From Allacma fusca (taxonomy: Eukaryota; Arthropoda; Collembola; Symphypleona; Sminthuridae), in NCBI GenBank assembly GCA_947179485.1, contig OX359245.1:50703067-50767066 (forward strand): a stretch of DNA of 64,000 bases, given 5' to 3'. The stretch's first letter is position 1. Every line of letters begins with the position of its first letter. A program made the position numbers and the translations under genes. Shown piece after piece: positions 10,350 through 20,676 of the stretch. The notes beneath the pieces were generated by a model, which was not told the origin of the DNA, did no database searches, and was given only the letters and a program-made list of their open reading frames with translations.

Positions 10350-13300
10350 TTATAACATAACTACACGTTCCAGGGCTTCGCTTCCAACGAGTAGTACTGC
10401 ATCAAATGAATCATCAGATTCGCCAGCATCACAATCATTCTCACAGTCATCATCACCAACAGTCCATACGTCTTCAAACGGGTCAGGAGTGTCAGGACTC
10501 TCCCAGTCACTGATCTCTTCAGCGAGCGAAGTTGCACTGGTATCGTCAACATGACTGAGGCAGGTAGTGTTATGATACTGGCGCCATTGCAACACAGATT
10601 CGTCGTTGGTGTCACTATCTAGTAATGCTGTGTTTTCTGAAAGCAATAGCATTAAATGTAGCGTTCGCATTTTAATCCGATTTCTTCGTGGAGACAACCA
10701 GTAGCCCAACTTGCTAAAAGTTCGTTCCACGGTTGCGGTCGATATTTGGTTAACAAATACTTGTCGAACCGCCTGGTACATAAATGGGTATCGCATCTGG
10801 TTTGCAGTCCAGAACAGTTTGATAAATTCTGGATGATCTCGATCCTTGAAATCTTCCAAACCGTTTTCTAAAATATATTTAGTTAATTCATTACAGGCGC
10901 CAAAAGAGCGAGATAGCAGAAGGTTCTGAACACCAGAAACCCATCTTGCAGTTAAACTGGATTGGGAATGCGTTGCTTCTACAGTACTGAATTGTTCTGT
11001 ACACGAAGGAAACGCTCTGGTAAACATTTGAATAGCAACGTCGGCTGTTGGTAATGCGAACGGATTAGTGGGACATTCTGTAAAACACATACCAACGACG
11101 ATTGTTACGTGAGTTAAGATGTCGATAACATATTAGTAAAACTGATTAAATTACTAACTCTCATGATAGGAATCGAACCAATATTTGGTCCAAGTGGGGT
11201 TGAGGAAAACCATAAAAATGTAAGACTGATTCTTAAACAATGGAGTGTACTTTACGCATAAATTCAGGGTCAGGATATCCCGTAATTCCGCTAATGAACC
11301 ACTTAATTGCATCATAACCAGACCTGAAAGTACATGGCAGTAAGTGAGATAATTTGTATTTAACGTTGAAACAGTATAATTAAATCTTTTGATTAAGTTA
11401 ATTAACAAGGATTAATGAATGACACTTGCTATTGTGAACGCCCGTTATAATTGGAATTGCGTCACATGCTTTGAAAGAATCGCTCTGTAATACATCAGTA
11501 GCCATTGCTAATGGTTTCAGGATTTCCAGCACTTGTAATAAGTATTCACGATCTGTAGCTTCAAAAGGTTGAGGAGGCTGAGTCCGAACAGACTGCCGCG
11601 ACTCCATTCGAGAGTGCAAAGTGTAACATACCGCCGTAAATATGTTGACCTGTAAATCATAGATATCATCCACAAACTTATGTATACACAATCATTAGCG
11701 TAATACAAGCTCCTAAATTGGTTCGTTAACTTCATGCAAACTTCCAACTCAAATTGTAATGTATGGGAAATGTAACTTATTGCTGTATTTACCTTTGTAA
11801 ATGAAGCAAGAGCATCGTAGTAAGAATTCCACCGAGTATGTACAGGCTTAACAAGATTTTGGTTTCCACTTCGCTCCAGGAACAAATCATTTGCCAACGG
11901 CGATTTGCGAATATAATTAATTTGTTTACTCATCGTTTGCACATATTTCTCTACTTCTGGGACTGCTTTGATGGAATTCATAACAACTCCGTTCAGTACG
12001 TGAGCCAAACAAAAACTTTGCTCGTACTTATTTAATCCCGCCTTCTCGGCAAAATCGTTGCCAAATGCTTTGACCATGTTGCTGCCACCATCAGTAACCA
12101 CGTATCGAATCTACACTCCCAAACCTCATAATATTAACACACTTCGTAAAACACGATTAAGCATGCATATTTGGAAGACTTTTTGTATTATTGAACCTTG
12201 TGTAAAATTTCCAAGCTTTCCATCTCAGTTATGACTCTGTTACGGATGTTATCCCACGTATGGCGGCCTACTAACCGGATAACAGCTACAGTTCTCCTCT
12301 TTAGGGATAAATCCGAATCAAAATAGCAAACTTGAATACATAATACTGAGTCCAGGTATCGAGTGCTCCAGCAATCGAGAATTAGCGTGAGGTCAGTTAC
12401 GTCTTTGAGTGACCATCGTAAAAAGGGAACCACCTATGAAAAAAATATTATTTTGCTTGGCGTAAAACATACTAGAGACGCTATCATCTTCAAAGGTTAT
12501 CTATTAAGCACTAACATACCTTCTCATTACATGTCGTCTCAATCTTTTGTGCAAAGACTTTGTAGCTCAATGGCCGAACGGAAGGTTGCAGAATTTGTAA
12601 TGACCTTCTTAGAAATTTGTTGTTTAAAGATGCGAACGGAATCCCAGCAGTAATTATGAAATTTGTGAACGCATCATCAAACATTTGTTGTATGCGATGA
12701 CTACGTGGAAACTGGTTTCTAGTTTGAACGTTCCTTCCAATATCCACTTCAATATGATGATACTGTGTACATATGTAACCATCCGTTAGAAACCAGAATA
12801 AATATAATAGGATTTATTAAGTTATAAGTGTACAGGTTTGTAAAATGCATGTGCAGGCGAAATCAAATATAGTTTTTAAAACAACCTTTTTTAAATGTCC
12901 AGTTATTCTTGATGGGGCTGAATCATGACCACATACTTCAGTATCACAATATGTACACAACACCTTGTAAGGTCTTTTGTTACTCTTCCGGCTGTCTCCA
13001 TTTCGTGCTTCCGGGCTGGCATCATGCCCAAGATATTCGTAGTAATTTTCAAGGGCTGTCGGTAACTTAAAATTAGGTTTTTTTTTCTAATATGACTTCT
13101 ACTGGCTGTTTCTTGGTCCTTGTTGAAGAAACTGTAATATTGTTGTTTAAAATAACAAATATTGTTTCAAAACAAGAACTTTCAGATAGAACGGATTGAT
13201 TTGAAGAGGTACTTGAAGTCGACTGTCGTTTACGCTTCTGGATAAATCGGGGCCGTAACCTCATTCTTGACGTTGAAGTATTGTTTGCATCATTTTCCTC

Positions 13301-13456
13301 AGATTCACTAAAACCCTTGCTAGAGCCACTACAGCTTTCCTCAACATTATTAGCGGTCACGGCTGATTCAAAGTTGTTACCAAGAATATCTCGCAGATAT
13401 GCTTCACTAATACTTTCAATCTCTACACCTTGTGAATTCACGTCAACTGTGCTCAT
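10350..13456 (-). pseudogene. hAT-superfamily transposase gene, decayed or frameshifted
   Basis: Exons run right to left from an ATG at 13456. An acidic/Ser-rich N-terminus reads to 13073. A BED-type finger exon ends at 12886 (CTYCDTEVCGHD with HLKK). Core exons are 12520-12762, 12197-12433 (LILDCW) and 11793-12110 (VVTDGGSNM), which supply two catalytic Asp candidates. Exons around 11649 and 11326 follow. The last exon, ending at 10350, carries the hATC dimerisation motif (TATVERTFSKLG, SPRRNR) and an acidic tail. Splice phases fit from the finger onward. The N-terminal frame and the BED frame are separated by one base in a run of nine A near 13078-13086, so the gene is either broken there or the run is miscounted. 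hAT transposases act as cut-and-paste enzymes. The terminal inverted repeats were not identified. Confidence 0.8.
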
Positions 13457-13787
13457 TTTTTCGGTTTCAACAACCAGTCTTGTTGTACAATTGTATCAGT
13501 GGAAGTGAATGTTATTCTATAGCCTGGTGTATACTTTGCTGCTTCACGTACTCTTCCTATTAGATTCACTTCCTCTTCGCTTTGTCATCCTTTTTTGTGT
13601 TTACACTTTACAGTGAATATTGCGCGAAACTAAAAATCAAGCGTGCGTTAATTCTTGTCGTTCATACCTCGAACAAAGTATAAACGCACCAACGTGAAAC
13701 AATTGCATCCCGCGTTCACAAATATTTCTTCATTGCAGTTCATTCAAAGTAGTTATTTCATTCCAATTCATTAGCTGAATTGCAAAC

Positions 13788-15192
13788 ATGAATTTTGATA
13801 GCGATTTTTTAGAAAGAGTCATGCAGGTGTACTACTTGTATAAATGCAAAAACCGTAGAATTCGATCTATGTATATTCGTCCAATTTTTAAGAGAAGAAA
13901 TGTTCAAGGTGAGGCAAGTTTAGTTGACGAACTTGGTTCGCCCCAGGAAGAAAGGTACCATCACAAGTACTTCAGGTAAGAAAGCAAGAGATATATGATT
14001 ATATGTACAATATACATACAATGTTAATACAAAATACAATTGTAAATACAAATAAAAATGTATGAATAATTCATAGATTTTCTGTAATTATTACAGAATG
14101 GACAAAGATCAGTTTCATATTATCCTGGCCAAAATATCTACACTTGTGTATCACTCACCTACACATTTGCGTCCGATCTCTCTGCGCGACAGGTTGGCAA
14201 TTACGTTGAGGTAATTTACAATAAATTATTTACACATGTATTTATAGATTTAAAAATTTTAAATAAACAAATTGTGTTACAGATTTTTGGCTACTGGAAT
14301 GAAGCAACTATACTTGGCTATGAGTTACAGAATATCTCCATCCAGTGTCACCAAAATTTTACGCGAGATAATGACAGCAATCTGTCATGCATTTGAGGGT
14401 GAATACCTGCCGGAACCAAGCGCTCAAGAATGGCAACGAATCTCTCGAGAATTTTCGGAGAAGTGGAACTTCCCAAATGTTTGTGGTTCATTGGATGGGA
14501 AACATATACGGATAAAATGCCCACCAAAATCGGGATCGGTATACTACAATTACAAAGGTTATTACTCTATTGTATTGATGGCAGTTGCAGATGCCCATTA
14601 CAAGTTCACATTAGTGGATATCGGGGGATGTGGAGCAGTTTCCGATGGTGGAATTTTTCAAAACTCGAACATGCAAGTTTCACCCGAGTTTGTAGCACCG
14701 CCAGTATTTTTGGCTGATGATGCATTTCCACTGAGGCCTAACTTGATGAAACCTTTCCCGGGTCAAAAGAATTTGGGCTTACCTTTGGACAAACGAATAT
14801 ATAATTACCGTCATTCAAGGGCAAGAATGGTGGTTGAAAATACTTTTGGAATATTTCAGGCCAGGTTTAGAATTTTTGAAACTCCAATAGATGGACATTT
14901 GGATTTTATTAAGTTAGCGGTAAAAACTTGTGTTATTTTGCACAATTGTTTATGCAAGAAACAAGATTTGTTCGGTTTAACTGTTGATACTGAGGTGGAA
15001 GGAGAAATAACCGAAGGGAATTGGAGAGAAATAATTTCCAATGATACAGGAATAGGAGAAATCAGTCAACAGGGCAGTAATAATGCTACACAAACTGCTT
15101 TTAAAATAAGAGAAAGTTTAAAAAACTATTTTTCTACATCAGCCGGGGAATTGGAATGGCAAGTAAGGTCAGCTAGACGTGGTTATGAATAA
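13788..15192 (+). CDS. Harbinger 1 transposase (DDE superfamily nuclease)
   Basis: Exons 13788-13975, 14097-14210 and 14283-15192 join in phase into 403 aa with no stops. The third exon shows the HARBI1/DDE_Tnp_4 pattern: GSLDGKHI (first Asp), VDIGGCGAVSDGGIF (second Asp), LADDAFPL, then NYRHSRARMVVENTFG with the catalytic Glu. A helix-turn-helix-like segment (SYRISPSSVTKILRE) precedes the catalytic core. The enzyme excises and inserts the element in the nucleus, and in this family it normally needs the second, Myb- or MADF-like protein. The start is the first ATG of exon 1. Identification is firm; activity is inferred from the open frame. Confidence 0.92.
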
Positions 15193-15338
15193 TCCATATA
15201 CTATATTTATTTCCATAAATGTACTGATTCAATTGTGGTCACTGTAATCAAATATTAAACTGTCACATGGGTTATAAACTGAAATTTATTCTAAAACATT
15301 ATTACTGCAAAATGTATCTGAAATAGGCATTTTTGCAT

Positions 15339-16744
15339 TTATTCATACAGTACTTCAATTTCCTTCTCGCTTACCAAATTTTGAATTTGGTTTTGGAGAA
15401 GAACCGCGGCTTTCGGATCCTTTTGTGCAATCTTTGACAATTTTATGGAAATTGAATTGCAGAAATGTTGTATGTCCGTCATTTCCTTTCCCTTGACCAC
15501 TTTGAGCAATTCTTCGCCGAAAGGATCCAGTTTAGCTTTCTGACATAATACACATCAGAAATATGTATGCATATGCAGTTTATATTAGAATATAATATAT
15601 CACTAGTGCAGGGGTCGGAGTTTTGTAAATCTACGTCGAAGATCATTTCTGATTTTCCCTGCTAAATATTACCCCCTGCTGGGAGGTCCTCAACAATTTC
15701 AAAAATCCTTGCTGAAAAACGGTCGGCGATTTTCACAATCCGTTGGCAAAAACAAATCCCCTGCAAGACGTGAAATCCCTGGCAAATTAGGCCAATGAAT
15801 CTAAAAATCCCTGTTTGTCTAACAATTTCCCCTGAAACATGCCAACAAATTTGAAAATCCGTGTTCGTAAAAATAAACCACTTCACTTTGAGATTTTTCC
15901 TGCCAGAAAAATTATTTCCCTGGGAAGAATCTTCCCGTCTTCCCACGAAAATCCGACCCCTGCACATGAGTCGCCTTATTGGTTCTAGAAACTATTAAAT
16001 ATTTTAGAGTTTCTTACCTTCGTGGATTTGCAGTGCGGAACTGGTGATTCTGTACGTGAAGATGGAACTGGCATTTCTGTCTCATTATTGTAAGTGTCTA
16101 TCTCACGTTCATCATCCAAAGAGTCACTGCTTCCGGAAACGGTCACCGCATCGCCTAGACCTGTTATGTTGGAAATGGTGCTGTGCAAGAGATATGGAAA
16201 ATGAAAATTTAGTCAGCACTACAGAACTCTTTCTTTAAAACTCTCACAAGATTTAAATTTTACCCATTTAACCCTTCAGTTTCCACAGGGTCCTCACAAA
16301 ATCTCATTGATCTTTCATGACGAAAAAACGGCAGGCTTCCAGCTTCTTGTCCAGATTTAGTGTACACCTTACGTTTGTAGGCCAACCATTGATTTCGTAT
16401 TCGCTTCCAGTGATCCTTACAAGCAGTAGCTATATACAGAGTTAAGGAATAAAACCATGAATAAGTGCTTGTATTTCAAATATGATTGTTTTTATGAAAC
16501 TATTATTTTACTAAATCATTTAAATGCTAAAAATCAATGTGAACAATTAAAATTTAATATTAATCTTACCAGTGGTAGCAAATTTTGTTGGTTGGATTTG
16601 GTCGTAAACCCATTCCCAGCAGTTACTAACAAAAATTGCATTAGCATGATTTGGATCCGACTTTTTGAATATTGCTGGCTTTTGTTTTACATACTCTATT
16701 AATTTTTCCTCAAATTCATTCTTTTGGACAGATTGCCGACTCAT
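15339..16744 (-). CDS. Harbinger 1 accessory DNA-binding protein, MADF/BESS-like
   Basis: Exons 16744-16570, 16429-16264, 16180-16018 and 15539-15339 join in phase into 234 aa. Residues about 12-95 match the MADF pattern: KLIEYVKQKPAIF, then a Trp-containing helix (NCWEWVYDQI), then DHWKRIRNQWLAYKR. A Ser/Asp/Glu-rich linker follows. The C-terminus (DIQHFCNSISIKLSKIAQ, then KAAVLLQNQI) resembles a BESS-type interaction motif. In PIF/Harbinger elements this second protein binds subterminal DNA and brings the transposase to the nucleus. The usual partner is Myb/SANT-like; a MADF-type one is less common. A 354-bp MITE sits in the last intron without disturbing coding. Confidence 0.85.
15609..15962. 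mobile_element. hAT-type MITE nested in Harbinger 1
   Basis: The terminal inverted repeats are CAGGGGTCGGA at 15609 and TCCGACCCCTG ending at 15962. The flanking 8-mers CACTAGTG and CACATGAG are partly alike, consistent with a decayed 8-bp duplication. The interior consists of AAATCCCTG-like repeats. It lies wholly inside the last intron of the accessory gene, so it is removed by splicing. Confidence 0.75.
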
Positions 16745-17679
16745 GTTGACGATATGCACAGAAGTGATCAAAATAATAATTTATAATAATGTAAAAACAA
16801 ATTGATAAACTTCCAGTTTAATTTCACAGTCCACTTCCTCCCGACTTCACTCATGCAAAGTTGAAATCGTTCAACTTTACTAAAATGACGCATGAATGAC
16901 GGAGGAGTGGCGCAATTGAAACTATAAATGGCGCGAGCGACGGAGGAAAAAGGACGCGTGAAGCACGTAGCACGGTCACGTGATCTTCATGTCACGTGAC
17001 GGGTTACAATGAAAGTATAAATGTAAAAAGTGACGTATTTGCTTCATATTTTTAGTAAAGCACAGATGAAAAGCAAAGTATAGACCAGCCTTATAGTTGG
17101 AAATTGCAATCGATCGGTTGCTAAAGTTGCGGAAGTGCCTACTTATCAACTTCCCACAGAACAATGTACTACCTGTAATTATTCTTACTCTAAACTTGTC
17201 GCTCAAATATTTGCTTATTAGAACATATTCATTGCAAATCAAGCAACGTGTCCTTTAGTTTGTACCTATGTAGCCTCTATGACTGACAGTGCCAATTGCT
17301 CAGGTCATAGGCATAGGCATGTCATATGCATGCACGTGTCATTTTTGTGAACGAGCTGGCCTATGTACATTTCCACTGATATCTATCCAAAATATGTAAA
17401 TATGTATTCTGGTTCGAATGCATTATTTTTATTGACTACTTTCTGTACCTTGGATAACATTATAACAAAGTACTGCAATCGGTAAGTCACAAATTGTGAC
17501 TCACAATTGCATTAATTGTGTTTCACCGTAACAGCGAGCCGGCCCGACCAGGAGTACGCGAAGTTTGTAAACAGGTATCAAATTCTGCTGATTGTTACAG
17601 CACAAATGATACTATTTTACCTGGTATCATTTTTTGATACCACCTCCCAAACCTCGACCCCTTAAAGCCATTTGCTGAC

Positions 17680-17770
17680 CATTGATACGCGGTATCAAAA
17701 GTATCAAAATTAAAAAAGAGCGATGGTATCAACTTTTGATATGATACCGACATACTCTGCTCATGATATA
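17680..17770 (-). repeat. GGTATCATA-rich interspersed repeat, copy 2 (inverted)
   Basis: This is the inverted relative of 6660-6750. Shared elements include the GATACCGACATAC edge, the GATACCATC-like motif and the AAAATTAAAAAAGAG tract. Beyond the conserved core, both copies continue with different arrangements of GGTATC and GATACC words. Confidence 0.7.
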
Positions 17771-18224
17771 CTACATTGGTTAATAGTTTTTAAGTAATTT
17801 ATGGTACTGGTGTGGCGAATGCTAATTGTAATCATGTAAACATTATGATACGGTTTTAAGGAAAGTTTCTGTCTCTGAAAACATTGGAATCGTTTTGATT
17901 GCGGAATTAATTCCCGTCATTGTTCTGAATGCACAAACCATTGTTATTGTTCGGACAAAAAAAATTTCCCCCAAGATTCTGGCGCGGACTCTGCCTGTGC
18001 TGTTTGGCCCCCCTTCATTTTTGCGAACAGCAATCCCGACTGAATAAGTATTTGTTACGTCAAATTGCTTTCCTTCATCAAGGAGCAATGGACCCTTACA
18101 TCTATTTATAACACTAGCTTCATAAGAGGTTGTGAGTGATCCCAAAGGTGAAATTATTACTATTCTATGAAATAATGTGATTTTCGTAATATCTGGCAGT
18201 ATTAATGCATTCAGGTCGTGACAG

Positions 18225-18350
18225 ATGATTATGCGTTTAAACACCCTGTACTTACAGATGATTATACGTGTAGACGCCTTATACGTTTAGATGACTATGC
18301 GTATAACTCTATATGCGTTTAGAGGTTATGCGTTTTGCCACTTATGCGTT
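18225..18350. repeat. Short tandem array of TATGCGTTTA-like units
   Basis: The motif TATGCGTTTA and variants (TATACGTTTAGA, TATACGTGTAGA) recur about every 15-25 bp, with seven or so copies visible. There is no coding potential, and the function is unknown. Confidence 0.6.
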
Positions 18351-20676
18351 TACCTTTGATGCCAAAAATCCGAGCATTGTGTATGCTTCCACTAATTTGG
18401 GGAAAACGTTACCCCTCATATTAAAATTGGGCATGTGTGCTGGCTCGTGCGACATCTATCGGTCGATATGGGAAATAATTTAATGTAAGCAACAAATCTA
18501 ATAACTATTATTATATATGACGTAATCTGAACATCCCGGTTTTTATACACATGTACATATTTGCATGTGTTTATTTGCTACATCATTTAATTTTCTGATG
18601 CCAAACGGATGACCCATTACCCGATCTCCTACAAAAGCAATGGACTTTAACTAATAACCCTATAAAAAAATGAATTGCCGGGTGTCATTCGTTCGGGAAG
18701 TTATCGTGATGATCGACAAGCAGCCACCCCGACAAAAATCCAATAGGGTTTTCGCTTCCCTTCACCCTTACAAGGTGCAATAAACGTGGCAATTCCGACG
18801 TTTGTCTTGAAAAGGAACGTTACCCATTTGTGATTAAACTAGGAAAAAGTTTACGGTGCTGTCAAAAATGGTTTTACACATTGTAAATACCAAGAATTCT
18901 CCAAGAATCTACAGTAATTGTATATCGAACTTTTCCTTACCATAATATCGCAAAATAAGCAGTGAGTAGTGAGAATATAGAAATCCCTCATTCACTTGAC
19001 GTAACGAGAATGTCCAATTCGCCGATGGGTATTTCATTTAGTAATTGAATATCTTATGTGAGACTCGGGTTTCACAAATAAATATTTCAGATACCACTTT
19101 TCTCTGTCGAATCTTACTGATTAGCAATTGATTTGATAAATAATTATTATTAATTGCCTAACAGGATGACGCATCAGTTGACCATAGTTAGTTTAAACGA
19201 AGGGGCCGTACTTTAATAATTTCATGCAATTATGGATAGTTTTTTGACCCTGCTTCAACGCAAAAACCATGTTTTTGCCCGTCTCGTTTGTCTCGTGCGT
19301 TGCTTATATTACTTTTATTTGCGTCCCGTATATTACTTTTCCATATAACTCGTTGCGCTTTGCGAGTTAGGGATAGTCACTTATGATTGAGGATGCTGAA
19401 GTCGTTATTTGAACTTAAAATATGAATTCATTTGGGATTTTATGTGTGAGTAAAACAGAGTCACTGGATTATATAGGCGCAGAAAAATAATGTCATGTTA
19501 TGAAGAGGGGACTGACTGCTTACGACATGTTAAATATGAACTTACTCGCAATCAGGGATTTCGGCCATAAAACAGGGCAGGCTTGGCAAGAGCGAAGATC
19601 AAAATGTTTTGTTTTTTCTTTGTGAGGAAAGTGCTCTCATCTAGCCAGACCGGAGGGAAGGTGAAATTTCTTTTTGTGGGGAGGGTAGAAACGTTCATCC
19701 AGGCTGGAGGGTAGTTCTGTACAAGATTCAAAACGTTTAGGTCCCGGTAGGGGAAAAGTCTACAATATTCGAGGAATCTTTAAGAGTCAAAATTGGTCCA
19801 TTACTGCTTGTGGTGACTAGCCTAAATGCATAGTGAGATGAATATCCTTGTCTGCAAAATATCTAAATAATCGTGCAATTCACAATCACAAATGTTAAAT
19901 CATACTGAAGATACGTAATAAGATACTAAAGATTATTTTTGGCTCAAGAGTCAAATGTGAAATAAATTTAAGTACAAAACATTTCCAAAAATTGGGCTAA
20001 TAGATTACCAGGACATACTATTGATTTTTTTACGTCCACACCAATTTACACATACGAAATTACGACAATTTAAAAATCGTCATTACAAACACGGATCACG
20101 TCTTTACTGAAGCTCACATTTCATCACGAAAAGACATGATGGCTGTGAATATTTGAATGAAGAAATTCTGTTTTTGTTTTTGGCCGACACTCGAAATATA
20201 ACATTTTTATTTGTAATATCTTCATATAGCTCGTATAACACCTACATATATAACGTACACAATTAACATACATGCGCCTGTGTATAAGGATTTATATATA
20301 TTCACAACGTTCCCAGAATAAGAACATATAGGGCGGGTTATCTTTCCAATAATGTACTTACTCTATATATAATAATAATTGAACTTATCATATACACATA
20401 ATATTGAATGTGTGTCACATTCCCGTATGATTACAATTGCACAGAGACACTTACAACTAATACGCTAATATAATTAATTACAATAATAATTATTATTATT
20501 GAACAATAACATCAAAATACGTAGCGTTACTTTTATATTGAATATAGCAACAGTACACGGCTTCCAACAGGCAGTGGTATCATTTATACATATTTAGTGA
20601 AATAATCATTACAACGGTAATTCATATTGAATATTTTTGTTTCATAAATCCGTAATAATTATATAATTATTATATT

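Larger units (their letters stand above)
13521..17091. mobile_element. PIF/Harbinger DNA transposon 1, complete
   Basis: The ends are inverted repeats: AGCCTGGTGTATACTTTGC at 13521, and AGGCTGGTCTATACTTTGC read inward from 17091, with 17 of 19 positions matching. They are flanked by a 3-bp TAT target duplication at 13518-13520 and 17092-17094. Harbinger elements make 3-bp duplications, usually TWA. The element carries two divergently placed, convergently transcribed genes: a DDE transposase on the plus strand and a MADF/BESS-like protein on the minus strand. Both are open through all exons, so the element may be active. It inserted about 60 bp upstream of the hAT start codon. Confidence 0.9.
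17092..20676. other. Intergenic region with repeats; likely 3' UTR of tensin at its right end
   Basis: No convincing gene is present. The inverted partner of the 6660-6750 repeat is at about 17680-17770. Tandem TATGCGTTTA-like units occupy about 18225-18350. A minus-strand open frame at 17843-18244 resembles no family I know and has no splice context. AT-rich sequence left of 20677 probably includes the tensin 3' UTR; a minus-strand AATAAA lies at 20206-20211. Confidence 0.5.

Noticed and set aside
17843-18244. 133-codon minus-strand frame
   Set aside because: It resembles no family I know, has no splice context, overlaps repeat sequence at one end, and could arise by chance.
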